34,100 bases of DNA, taken from Paramacrobiotus richtersi (lineage: Eukaryota > Tardigrada > Eutardigrada > Parachela > Macrobiotidae). Position numbers and translations under genes: made by a program. The first letter of the stretch is position 1; every line of letters begins with the position of its first letter. Shown here in pieces: positions 21,526 to 33,263 of this stretch. Under the pieces are notes generated by a model. That model was given only the letters and a program-made list of their open reading frames with translations, did no database searches and had not been told where the DNA came from. The stretch lies in assembly GCA_034698045.1 (NCBI GenBank), contig JAQGAU010000220.1:1-34100 (forward strand). Direction: 5' to 3'.

Positions 21526-22130
21526 AAACTTTCATCATCAGTACACCTAATCCCAGAATAGTGATATGCAACCGTAAAAACAGATAAAAAAGCTTTGACC
21601 AGTACAAGAAAGGACGAATCGTTGCAGTAGACGAATTGGCGCCTTTCTAGGCGTGTGCTTCCTGTCTAGCTGCGAAGGTCTTTGGTCTGATGCTATTGCT
21701 AGTCTCGCTACCTGAACCGGACGTCAGTATAAACTCTGTTCCGCCTTCTCTGATTCACTCTGGCTGCCTCCATTGCGATAGACATTAGACAGCGATTTGG
21801 TATATTGCGATTGCGATATTGTAATAGTTGCTGAAATGACCGTCCTTTGCAGGAAATGATGATTGCACTCTACCAGCTGTTTGTATGACATCAGAACTTC
21901 GTGTAATAACAGCCGATTTCGAAGAACAATATATAAGCCGAACAACGCAAAGGAAAGTACGGTTGTATTTTAACATCTGATTGTTGACAGGAGTCCATAT
22001 TATACGTACAATAGTATAAAAACGTGGATCGGCAAGAATAATCAAGCAACACACGCATAGAGCATAACAATATATTGTGGCAGTGAATGTAGAAGCATAA
22101 ACAACAGGATTTACCAAGAAATCATAGCGC

Positions 22131-22205
22131 GACTGAACCAGACGGGCCTCTCTGAACCCTTTCTGTAGATCTACAGAAAGGGCTTAAGAGAGGCCCGTCT
22201 GGTTC
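22131..22205. repeat. 75-bp near-perfect palindrome upstream of KelchB
   Basis: The arms GAACCAGACGGGCCTCTC..CCCTTTCTGTAGA meet at AGATCT, with only two or three mismatches over 35 bp. They lie 231 nt before the KelchB ATG and are the counterpart of 12696-12780. Confidence 0.9.
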
Positions 22206-22435
22206 GCGCTCTGCAGAGTATTCGATGATTCATGGCGCGCTTTCCAGTAACTACATACCTCATCCGAAGCTCACTTATCGTCAACCGCAGACACATGAAC
22301 TAGTCTGATGAAATACCATTTATTTGATTGTTTCGGCCCAGTTATTCATTTCTTTCAGTACATCTTTTTTTAACTCATAATCCTCCGTTCTGATATCAGG
22401 ATTTTCCAGATAGTCCCAGCTGTTGCCGATTTATC

Positions 22436-24616
22436 ATGGCAGTCCAGGCTGTTGACAATTCCTTTAACTGGGGACCGGAATTATGGAATTTGCGGAATGA
22501 TGAGCTATTCTACGACGTGTTCCTTCAGGGGAATGACTTAAACGCTGCACTGATTCCTGCCCATCGCGTTGTTCTGGCTGCCCGCAGCCCCTACTTCCGA
22601 GCCATGTTCAGCTCCAACATGAAGGAATCCCGTCAGGAACATGTACAGCTCCACAACATTTCAAATGCAACGCTGAATCTGTAAGTGTTAACAAAGCTGT
22701 TTTTTCGGCTCTCCGCAGTGCATCCTATATCTTTGTTACTCTTGCATAGGATCGTAGAATATGTTTACACGTCAGCGGTGACCATCAGCACAGACAACGT
22801 GGCGCCTCTGCTGGAAGCTGCAATCTTTGTTGACTTGCCGTTTCTGGCGGGGACCTGCTGGAAGTTCCTGGAAGAGCACACCGATCCGGACATCTGTCTT
22901 CAGGCGTACTGTATGGCGGAGCGCCATCAGCGCACTGATCTGGCTAAGGTGGCCAAGAGGCAGGTACTGCGTCATTTCCCGACCGCTGCGCAGAGCGAGG
23001 CGTTCCTACAATTGGAAAAAGATCAGGTATTGATGATTGATTATGTCCGCCGCTTTTGGATCATGTCTTTAGCGTCGGACATTTTATGCTAGGTTATCGC
23101 ACTGATCAGCTTGGACGACATTATCGTGAAGCGCGAGGATGTGGTGCTGGACGCTGTGTTCTCTTGGGTCCGCTATGATCACGAGAAGCGCACACCGCTG
23201 TTGGCGGAGGTAATGGTCATGGTCCGGCTCGCACACGTAGAACCCGAACATCTGCAGCGCTCAGTTGCCGAGTTTATTGATCAGATTGGGCACTGTGTTC
23301 CTGACGTTTTGGGCATGGTACAGCAGTCTATTCAGTCGGCGTCCTCCGTAGACTGGGAGCCAAGAGAGTCGTGCGGTAAGGATCTCAGCCATTATCACCG
23401 TATGAATTAACAAAATGTGAACTTTGGATTGTGTATGTTAAAGTAACAATCAGAGGAGAATCATGTTCCCTGTTTCATGGTTGTAGAGTTCTCGCACGCG
23501 TTTCTGTGTTTCGGTCAGACCGTGAGCTGCATCCATCCCCGGAATGGAGTCCTCACCACATTAGGCGCTATGCCGGACGGCCTATCACCCACAGGCACCG
23601 CAGTTTTAGGGCGTTACGTCTTCGTTCTAGGGAAATTGTCAGGGTACCCCGTCCTGTACAGCTACGACATCGATCTCCACACGTGGATGATGCTGGCTCC
23701 CCCGCACTCGACCCACTTCTGGGGCGGCGTGGTTGCTCTTGGTGAGCGTGTCTACGCCGTGGGCGGCATAAACGACCGGACCGTGGAATACTTTGACCCA
23801 GAAACCAACCTGTGGCAGACTGTTAACGACTTGCCAGTGCCGCTGTTCGAGTTCGGGTACGTCGTGCACCAAGGCAGTTTGTTCACGTTTGGAGGTGCTG
23901 TTGGACCACAGGAGGCACAGCGCGTGCTGCGGTATGAACCGGAGACGGATGTTTGGACGGAGTGCTCACAAATGCCCAGGCCGCGTCACAACTGTTCGGC
24001 TTGTGTGGGAGATGATGACATGATCTACGTTTTGGGTAAGGGTTTGCCAGATTGTTGAGATTGCCGCTGAAGATTCAGTGGAATTTTGTTCCAGGAGGTA
24101 CTACGTCTGGCGGAGGTGCTATGTTGGTCGAACGTTTCGATGCCTATAATCCGCTGACCAACGAATGGCAGAAGAGAGGTACGGTAAAACGTTGCAAGGC
24201 AAAGATTGCCACATCGTTTACATATTTTCCTGTAATGTCACGATGCTTTTGTAGATGATCTGCCCACCCCAGGACGCCGCCTTGCAGTGGCCGCAGTGAA
24301 CGGGCACATGTATGTATTGGGAGGCTACAATCAGCATACATACAGCAGCACGGAGGACCAGTCTGCGCAGGGCATCCAGGCGTACAGCGAGTTCTCGCAA
24401 ACGTGGTCTAGCCGGACTGTCTCGTGGCCTGCAAGCTTCCTCAGCACCTTTGAGAGCTCAGTGTGTGCGGTCGTTAAGCTCAAGAAAGGTTAGTGATCTC
24501 GTTCGCTCAACATCCTTACAAGCGCTGTACTAACCGGCTTCGTAGATCTGAAGGAAAAGGAGGTTCAGCAATCGCCCGTTCCGTCTCTGAAACGCAGAAT
24601 AGCCTTGGTGGAATGA
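22436..24616 (+). CDS. KelchB: BTB-BACK-Kelch protein, likely Cullin-3 ubiquitin-ligase adaptor
   Basis: Exons are 22436-22680, 22750-23026, 23093-23375, 23487-24035, 24095-24178, 24255-24488 and 24546-24616; the product is 580 aa. Every exon is the same length as in KelchA. The BTB domain carries [17 protein letters not shown] and the Cullin-3-contact motif M62-K63-E64. BACK covers roughly residues 128-240, with LDAVFSWV, and the Kelch blades span about 270-555. Introns are all short (57-111 bp), so this copy shows the uninterrupted form of the gene. Exon 6 is about 95% identical to KelchA at DNA level, while exon 1 is clearly lower, near 78% by eye. The last exon follows a CTAAC-type branch site and encodes 23 residues ending ALVE before TGA. 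Confidence 0.92.
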
Positions 24617-25556
24617 TGCTTTGCGGTGCTGCGAAAAGTACCGATATACTCGAACGCAAAGTCGATGATGAGAAGATTCCGAAGAACTCGAAGAAATTGC
24701 CGGCTGATTTGCCTGACGCCTCTTTGCTCGTATTAACGTACTACATTTTATTTCCATTTCGAAACGATAGCCTTTTTTAGAAGTTTATTTAATGTGCTGG
24801 TACTGCGAGGTTGCGCGCTGTTTGTTCTCTCCGTCGAATAATTTGTGTAAAAACTGATGGAGAGCGCCCGATCCTGCTGGACCACAATACTGTACGCGCC
24901 AGATCGTTAACAATGAGTAAGAAGAGTAGTGCATACAGGAAGAACATAATAGTCTGTGTTGTGATGTCTGTGTTGTGTTTTTTGAAGTTTTGAGTGTCTT
25001 GCTGAATAAAAGAAGTACAAGTAAGTTTACACGGCTGTAATTGGGCGCCCAGATACGTAAAGAAATCTGCATACAAGTAACTACAAGCCTGTCCTGTCGG
25101 CCGCTGGCGGAATAACGGCCGCCCACGGACAGTACAGGATGCGCCTACGGCGCCAATCGCAGATCAGCAAGTTAAATTAGACAGACCGGTAGAGAGCAGG
25201 TACTAGCCCGTACAGTACGCACAGCAAAACGAGTTTAGCAGGAGTCACCGGGACGGACGACTGTTACGTCAGATACGGATATCGCATCAAAGCCGTAAGA
25301 CACGACATTTAACACGTATATCACAGGTCCAAAGCCAGCAGAATTTCATCGACCGGCCGGTTGTCTGCTCAGTGTTTTCATTTGCTAGCAACAGTTGTCC
25401 AACAACACACGCTGTAAATCAACCAGTGTAACAGAATTTCGATGCATTTTGTAGTTTCCGTTGGTTCCTTAGGTCCGTTGATTTTCAATTGTCATTACAA
25501 TCTTTGCGGGCTGCAAATCATCCCGTCCGAATATCAGGATCTTTCCGATATCTGTC
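24617..25556. other. KelchB 3' region to KelchC start
   Basis: The 3' region contains AATAAA at 25005-25010, 389 nt after the stop, a likely poly(A) signal. Positions 24650-24710 are similar to the coding tail of KelchC although they lie after the KelchB stop. An imperfect hairpin (CCTGTCCTGTC / GACAGTACAGG) lies at 25088-25138. A leader motif like that of KelchA stands at 25517-25541. There is no further gene. Confidence 0.5.
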
Positions 25557-28076
25557 ATGGCATTTCAAGCTGTTGCCGATTCTCTTAGCCGAGAGCAAGA
25601 GTTGGGAAATGTTGGTAATGATGGGGATGGAATCCCCTTCGACGTGTTCCTCGGCGGTTCCGAAGCAGACTCTACCGCTATTCCGGCCCATCGCGCGGTT
25701 CTGAGCGGCCGCAGCACATTCTTCCGCGCCATGTTCAGCTCGTGCTGGCCGGAATCCCGTCAGGACCATGTACGGCTCCACACCATTCCAGGTCCGATCC
25801 TTTCCATGTAAGTACCCACGAAACCCATTTTCCAGGCCGTGTGTCTTCCGGATTTGTAATGTGTTTGATGTTGCATGAGAAACCTGGAGAGTTCGGCGTA
25901 TAATTGCTTGTTCAACCTTCGTATCATAACTCTTGCATGTCCAGGTTGGTGAAGTCTGCCTACGGATCAGATGTGACCATCGACGAAGCCACCGTAGTTC
26001 CTCTCCTGCAAGACGCCCACTTTGTCGGCTTGGAACCTCTGGTGGAGACCTGCTTTAATTTCTTGAAACGCAACATCAATCGCGACAATTGTTTGATGGT
26101 GTACCGTTTGGCAGAGATCTATCGGTGTGCTGATGTGTCTACGACGGCCAAGAACCACGCACTACGGCATTTCTCGTATGCTTCACAGAGAGACAAGTTT
26201 TTGGAACTGGATAAAGACATGGTAACAGTTTGGCAGCTTCAGACTTGCGGATGTATGACAGTGTACAAACCACACATATTTCAATAACGGTATATATTTG
26301 GCGGTAGGTTACGGGGCTGATAGCCTCGGACAAAGTCAACGTGGAGCATGAAGATGCCGTATTGGACGCTGTATTCTCCTGGATTCTCAATGATCCAGAT
26401 GAGCGAACACCGATGCTGACCGAATTACTATATTTAGTCCGGCTGGTGCATGTAAAGCCTCATCATCTGCAAACCTCGGTTGACATGTTTATTGGCCAAT
26501 TGGGCCACATTTTCCCAAACCTGTCGGATCAATTACATCGAACAATTCAGACGGCGCTCTCCATAAAATGCCGCCCGAGGGTGTCATGCGGTAAGCATCT
26601 CAACCACGAGTAAGGTTTCGCGTTCGCATCGTATGTTCTTGTAGAGTAAAACTCGGACAGTGTACTTTACTTTGTTCCAAAGTGCCAAACAATGGCGTTC
26701 CTTTTTCGTTGTAAAAGTTTTGGAACTCTTGGAGAGTAGGAAAGTCTTGCGCACCAGAGTATATCGAGATTAAGGCTGTTTCGAAACACTAGAGTAACAT
26801 TAACTCGCGCTATGTGAACACGCGTTATTAATGTCGACATGGTTATCATCCTGCCGTCTGTTGATCACTTTCTTGCTGCTGGTTGTAGAATTCTCGCGGG
26901 TCTTCCTGCACTTTTCCAACATCGTGCGCTGCATCGACCCGCGGACTGGATCCGTCACCCCAATCGAGTACATGCCGGCTGGTTTAATAACAGCTGGTGT
27001 CGCAGTTATGGGTCGTGAAGTATATGCTCTGGGTTCAATTGAAGGACATCCCGTCCTTTACGAATACCACCTCGACTGCGGCACATGGATGTCCTTGGCT
27101 GAGCCTCTTTCGGCCCATTTCGGCGGTGGCATGGTAGTGCTTGCGGGGCGTATCTACGCTATGGGCGGTAAGGGTACTCAACAGAGTTCACGGGATGGAT
27201 TGAAATGTGTGGAATGTTATGATCCCATCACGGACGTGTGGAAGCGAGTCGCCAGTTTGCCTGTGGGACTGTGTGCGTTTGGGGTTGTCGTGCATCAAGG
27301 CAGCGTATTCACGTTTGGGGGTAAGACATCACAGGGAAGGAAAACCGTATATCGATATGATCCCCAAAGTGATGTTTGGACCAAGTACGGTGAAATGCCA
27401 GAGCCACGCTATGACTGTTCGGCTTGTTTGGGAGATGATGACATGGTCTATATTTTGGGTCAGTGGTTGTTAGTCCTACATGGTATGTTGCTTTATGTTC
27501 AGCTCTTTGGTCGATTTTTTCAGGAGGTATGTCGCGGAAACTTGCAGATAACTCGTGGCATCCCAATACAAATTTGGATGCGTTTGATCCGCGAACCAAC
27601 GAATGGAAACACTTAGGTACGTGGAAATCCTGCCGCTCTTTGGTTGACAGGAGCGTATTGACTAGGCCCACAATCTTATAGACATTTGCATTCTTGTGTT
27701 GTAGGTCGTTCGCCCACAACGGGAACGCGGCTCGTAGTGGGAGCAGCGAATGGCTACTTGTACGTATTCGGAGGCGGAGCTCAACAGACACACGACTGGA
27801 CACATTCGTCAGCGAACGGCATCCATGCGTACGATGTGGGAACGCGTACCTGGTCTCCCTGGACTGCTAACTCGTCCTCATCTTTCTACAGCTCCACGTG
27901 CGCGGTTGTCCAGTTTAAGAAGGGTAAGTGGATTCCGTATCAGCGCAGCCAACCTTATTAATCTGGTTTGTTTATGTTTCGTAGCACGCTTACGTAATAT
28001 TCACCGTTTTGGTGTCAGAAGCAGAAAAGTCTATGACGACAAGGATTCCGCAGAACGTAAAGAAGATGACGGCTAA
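25557..28076 (+). CDS. KelchC: BTB-BACK-Kelch protein, likely Cullin-3 ubiquitin-ligase adaptor
   Basis: Exons are 25557-25807, 25945-26221, 26308-26590, 26889-27458, 27524-27616, 27705-27923 and 27985-28076; the product is 594 aa. Intron phases match the other copies. The BTB domain has AHRAVLSGRSTFFRAMF and a phi-x-E with tryptophan, W64-P65-E66, unlike the methionine of its paralogues. Exon 4 is 21 nt longer than in KelchA, giving a longer loop after YAMGG (KGTQQSSRDG). The Kelch blades include YAMGG, FTFGG and YVFGG. The 30-residue tail on exon 7 ends DDKDSAERKEDDG and is mixed basic and acidic. The product is expected to act in the cytosol or nucleus, since no signal or membrane segment is present. 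A poly(A) signal AATAAA lies at 28302-28307. Confidence 0.9.
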
Positions 28077-29470
28077 CTCGCTGTATGAAGTTTGGAAATG
28101 TTTATGCCGTGTCGCAGCTAATAATGATCCGTTATTTCATGTTTAATTTTGTACGAATTTGCATGGACGCTGATGTCCGCGTGATCAGTCTAACAGTTAA
28201 TTTTCGGTTTCCGAATTGTATTATTTTTAGGTCTTTTGATTCTGTTGCTTCGTCTCTGATTGCATGTCGCCATGATTGTGGCTTTGTATTAGACAAGTTC
28301 CAATAAAACAGACATTAATACATTAAAGACAAAACATTAACGCATTACAGACGAAAGACATTAAAAGAAGCAGTGAACTGATTGCAGGTATGCAACAGTT
28401 GACTTCTAGTGGTCGAGTCGTTTTTATCGACAGCTCCTGTTTTCTTGCTCGGATCGACCGCACTGTTCTCAATAAAAAAAGTCACTTTTAGAAATAAAGC
28501 TCGACAAAATTGTCCTGTTCATCTGTGCCACCAGCTTGTTAGTTCCAGGGACTAGCGCATTTCGCAACCACGCACTACTTTTCAAGTATAAAGCGGCCGT
28601 CACTGTCAGTTTCATAACTTTCTGTTCATAACCCTCAAAGGTCATGAACTACAGCATTCAGAACATCGTTGAAAGATATTTGGCAAAACCCCACCATTTC
28701 TGTCAGATGCATTTTCCATCCCCGTAACAAGCAGTCACCTTCGGCTGCTACCTAAAGGGATGCCAAGTGCACCAGCGAAATCGTGTGAACTGCAATCCGG
28801 ACTTCTACCGCCTGCATACTACGATTGATGTATGGCTTCTGTACTACTGTTTTTCATGTGATTCTTGTTTCGTCTGTGCATATGGACAACCGCTGAAGCA
28901 GAGATCTCCATGTGGAAAAGGTCACAGAAAGGGAATGTCGTAGATTGATTTCTATATCCACTTATGCCGTGTGGGCGGACATGTGCTGGAGCATCTGGAA
29001 CACCAAGTGGGCCAGAGAGGTGTTTGATGGTGTATTAATTAGCGGATCTGCACTAGTGGACTGGTGCTGCGGAAAGCCCCAGGATGCGATACCGTTCAGA
29101 CAGACACTGGAGGCTGTTGCCATTGCCATACCTTAATCGTAATTTCGTAATCGTGCCTTATCGTAAGTTTTTCCCGAGTGACACATCAATCCTCTACAAT
29201 AATCTTAATTTTAAATGTCCATAGCGTTTAGTTCATAACCGAAGGTCCCGAACCTGTTATCAGATAGAAGTAAATGAATAAATACACCACTGAAGTATCG
29301 CAACACGCAATTACTAGCAGCTATTCATTCATGGAACACAAGTTTTTGGTACAACCAGGAACGTAATGGAGAAAAGCAACTCGCTGTTAAAAGTAACGGT
29401 GCGTGACTACAAACGCTGCCTAATGCAGAACGGAACATTCTGTTGCTGTGCGAACTCTCTTCCAACCGCT
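28077..29470. other. Convergent intergenic region between KelchC and KelchD
   Basis: The 3' end of KelchC and the 3' end of minus-strand KelchD face each other. After the KelchC poly(A) signal come short repeats of ACATTAA..GAC (28311-28370). An open frame at 28897-29136 (..WADMCWSIWNTKWAREVFDG..) is rich in tryptophan and cysteine, but it has no ATG before WADM, no splice context and no recognised domain. I see no other gene. Confidence 0.45.
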
Positions 29471-32422
29471 TCAGTCATCACCTTCTTCATCGTCTTCTGC
29501 GGAATCAGTGTCGTGACTGTCGTCACCATCTGTTTCGCCGTCGACCACGACTCGCGGGTGGACTGGATTGTCCTCGAGGAGTTCTACAAAACGTGAAAAC
29601 GCTAGTGACGGTGGGTCGACTGCATATACCGAATTCGCTTACCCTTCTTGAATTTGACGACCGAGCACGTGGAGAAGTAAAAATCAATAGGCCAGGCAAC
29701 AGTCCGGAACGACCATGTGCGCGTTATCCCGTCGTACGCGTGGAAACCCCTTGCAGACCAGCTCTCCGATCTTTCGTCATAGCATCCCATGACGTACAAG
29801 TAGCCATGGACTGCGGCCACGGCAAGCTGTCGTCCTCGCAAGGGCAACTCACCTACCAAAACAGCGCGATATTTTTAGTTTTCGTCAATAGCCCAGTGAA
29901 CGTTGACACAGTACAAAATCGAACAATCAAGTAAAGCATTCTCCGCAATTAGCACGCGAAGGCGCAGTACCAAGTAGCGCTAAGATGACGTTACCGCGCT
30001 CCTATCAAACGCTGAACAAAAGCAAGTAGATCTGCTTTCTCCTGTCCTGAAAAATCGCGCTATTATGCGGAGACTGCAAGCGTAACCGTTGTACGGCACA
30101 AATAAAAGTCTTTCAACTGAATTTGCATCTGAACACACATTCTCGTACATTCTTGTGGCGGCTGCATTTCCGAAAAACTCCTGCCCTGCCGTGAACATTT
30201 TTAGCACTGTAGCATCGTCACGCGACTTTGCTTACATCTGTCCTGTAACAGTGTACCGTACCTCTGCTCAGCCACTGATTAGTACGCGGATTATACCCAT
30301 CAAAAGATTCGGCGAGATTATGTGGATGTCCACAGCAGTAGCACATCTCATACGTTGACGCTTCACCTCCTGAAAATATTACCATTGATCGGAGCTCAAG
30401 CGACACTCGATACCCGTTTCCCAAACCCTTACCAAAAACGTAGACGATGCCATCATCTCCCAAACAAGCCGAGCAGTCGAAACGCGGCCCAGGCATTTTA
30501 TGGCATTCGGTCCAAACATCGGTCTGTGGATCGTACTGAAATACGCTGACACTTTGCGGTGATGATGCGCCCCCGAATGTCAACAGACATTCCTGGTGCA
30601 CGGCGAAGGCAAATTTGTGCAGCGGCAGGGGACATTCGGCGACCAACTGCCACGAGTTGGTGGCGGGATTGTAGCATTCTGCCATTCTTCCTGTATCCCA
30701 AACACCCTGCCTTCCACCCACAGCGTACACACGCCCGTCAAGCGCCACCACGCAACCGTCAGAATGCGATGACTGCGGTCGGGCCAGTCGTTTCCAAGTG
30801 CCAAGATCGAGGTCGAAGCGGTACATGGCGGGACCCATGGAGTCTCCGTAAGCATCCTGAAGATCCACTGTACCCAGAACAAATGCATCGCGATCCAGAA
30901 CAGCAGCGCCAGTTACCCGTAAACCCTCCGGCAGATCGCCCAGAACCGTCACCAGTCCACTCCGCGGATCGATGCAGCCCACCTTGTCACCGAAACACAC
31001 AACTACATGTATGGACTCTACAACCAAGACAGATAACAAGGCATTAGTGCATGCTGTCCGAGTTGTACTTTACCAGTTTACGGAGCCAGTGCAATCTTTA
31101 TTCGTTCAGTGGCGGTTGAGATTCTTACCGCATGAGTCCCTCGGCTGGCTGTCGACGCAGAGCGCATCCTCAACTGACTGATAGATTTGATCCGATAGGT
31201 CGGCACCGCAGTGTCGCACGTGGCCAATCAACTGGACAACCGCGTGGTGCAAGTGGTCGGCATCCACGTGTGCGAGCCGGACCATGGATAGCAATTCCCC
31301 CAGCATCGGTGTTTGCTCAGCGGGATTGTAGCGAATCCAGGCGAATACAGCGTCTAGTACAACTTCCTCATGCTCGATGTTGATGTTGTCCGATCCAATT
31401 AGTGTCATCACCTACCATCAACCAGGGTGCCTTCGATATCATTCTTCCGCGTACAGCGGTGTATATTCAAGCGCGGTATAGCAGACTAGAAAACACCGGG
31501 CCCATCAACCCATGCAAAAAAACTACCTGGGCTTTCTCCAGCTGCAAATACTCCGCGCTCTGTGCAGCGGTCCGGAAATGGCGCACTACCTGCGTCTTGG
31601 CCTTCGCAGCCAAATCAGCGCACTGATACAATTCCGCCAGACCATAAAATAGTACGACATGTCCTGGATCCGTGCAAAGTCCCAGGAAATTCCAACAGGC
31701 CGCCGCTAGAGGCTCCAGGTCGAGAAAGATAGCACCTTCCAGCAGGGACACCACACTGGTTTCGTCGATGTTCACCTCGGACGTGTAGGCATATTCCACC
31801 AACCTGTACAAACAAACGTGGCAAACACCAGGTCGCCAGGCGATGGTTCACAAGAAAAAGGCGTTCGAATAACAATATAATTATTATCTGTTCTAATTAT
31901 CATTCAACGTTTCAGGTTTGTATCACTTTTCTGCGGTACGAAGCCGGGAAACATTGTAGTTTACAATCAGTCTACAAATATTTTCAAAATGCATACCACT
32001 TCTGTAACCAGATCAGAAAACACCAATAATAAAAATTCTCAGCTATTTACGAGCACAAAACGGTTGTTCACTGGAGAGCCAACAGTTTCATACAGAGTTA
32101 GTTAATGTGGCGCTATCAGATCAAGCAGCAATGCACTACAATTTGCACATGAAAAGAATTGATAGTTCGTAGGTTCTTACAGAAGGAGAGTTGCTTCTGG
32201 AATATTGTGGAGCTGTACATGTTCTTGACGGGATTCTTGCATGTTGGAGCTGAACATGGCTCTGAAGTATCGGCTGCGAGCGCTCAGTACCACGCGATGG
32301 GCAGGAATATCCGGAGCGTCTGATGCACAGCCTTGAAGAAACACGTCGCAATGGAGCCCTTCACTCCGCAAATTCCACAACTTACGTTCCAGACTAAAAT
32401 CGAGAATCGCTCGAAATGCCAT
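29471..32422 (-). CDS. KelchD: BTB-BACK-Kelch protein with acidic tail, minus strand
   Basis: In transcript order, exons are 32422-32181, 31803-31527, 31411-31129, 31017-30433, 30369-30262, 29852-29643 and 29583-29471; the product is 605 aa. The BTB domain has AHRVVLSARSRYFRAMF and the Cullin-3-contact motif M61-Q62-E63. BACK includes LDAVFAWIRY, and the Kelch blades include YAVGG and FTFGG. Exon 4 is the longest of the four paralogues. Exon 5 encodes an insertion with the cysteine-rich MCYCCG. The terminal exon encodes 37 residues, 17 of them Asp or Glu, ending SAEDDEEGDD. Intron 4 is 63 nt, a multiple of three with no stop, so retention would insert 21 residues. Intron 5 is 409 bp. The gene is inverted relative to its paralogues. 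No clear downstream AATAAA was found. Confidence 0.9.
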
Positions 32423-33058
32423 GATCAGTATCTCAAAGACTCAGGGGTTGGACGGGAAAATTAGGAGTTCAGCAAAGGTGTCATAACAGAAATCGAAATT
32501 TTCGAAGCGAAATAATCCCAAATGAGATTCCAGTGACAACTGACGGGATGATCGAAATTCTTTACCTTTTAACTGCCTGACTGAAAATTTTCGGTTTACT
32601 GTAGCTGGAAAGGCCAACAACTCAGCAGGGCGATGGCCAGCTGGTCTGGAAAATTGTGCTCGCCGTGGCATACTGTATCGGTACGTGCTTAGGCTCGGTG
32701 TACACTCTGTACAGTTTCGATAAGATATCCACATTTTCGTTATAGCTGCTGTACGTACGTCGATTTCTAGAATGGCACTGCTGTGCGGACTCTGCGGAAA
32801 GCACACTTCTGCTCTATCTCTTTCTCTCTCTCTCTCTCTATTATCTACCATGCCGATCTGCGATTGGCTGTTCGCGGATTCTGACATTCTGTGTGATTTT
32901 ATTTGGCAGGCGCCCAGAATCCCAGAATTCTGTGTAATCCGACGGAGATGCTACGTCCTGTGGCTCCGTGTTGTGTATTTAAGATCGTGATATCCTGATA
33001 TGAGCCATAACTGATATGGCCGCAAAGAAACATTGCGGCGCGCTGGCGACGACACGCA
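32423..33058. other. KelchD upstream region with CT microsatellite
   Basis: No gene is seen. A (CT)n run lies at 32816-32839, upstream of KelchD on its transcribed strand as (GA)n; GA/CT tracts are common near animal promoters. No copy of the KelchA/B palindrome was found here. Confidence 0.5.
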
Positions 33059-33066
33059 TTTGTAAC

Positions 33067-33263
33067 TAGGGTTGAAATCTAGATTTTAAACCTTTCAAAT
33101 TTTTCGAGCTGCAAATCAGTTTTAAATCACATCAAACGGGGGTCCGCTAATACAATGTCTATGGGTGACGTCATTTCAAATCTAGCGTTTCGTGCATTTC
33201 AAGCGGCAAATCAAGTTTCAAATCAACTGAAATTGCCCAAAATCCTGCTGGATTTCAACCCTG
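33067..33263. mobile_element. hAT-type MITE, 197 bp, with 8-bp target duplication
   Basis: The terminal inverted repeats are TAGGGTTGAAATCTAG and CAGGGTTGAAATCCAG. The element is flanked on both sides by the identical 8-mer TTTGTAAC (33059-33066 and 33264-33271). An 8-bp target duplication and a YAGGG terminus are marks of the hAT superfamily. No transposase is present, so it was mobilised in trans. The intact target duplication suggests recent insertion. Confidence 0.9.

Noticed and set aside
29366..29934. Two plus-strand open frames, one hydrophobic (VITFFIVFCGISVV)
   Set aside because: They are antisense to KelchD exons 6-7; the hydrophobic run is the complement of the acidic tail codons.
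30008..30200. SVERLL in KelchD intron 5 (minus strand), resembling the SVERLFS of hAT transposases
   Set aside because: Only six residues match and the surrounding frame does not fit the hAT C-terminus.
30559..31047. Plus-strand open frame of 162 codons rich in Arg and Pro
   Set aside because: It is an exact antisense shadow of KelchD exon 4.
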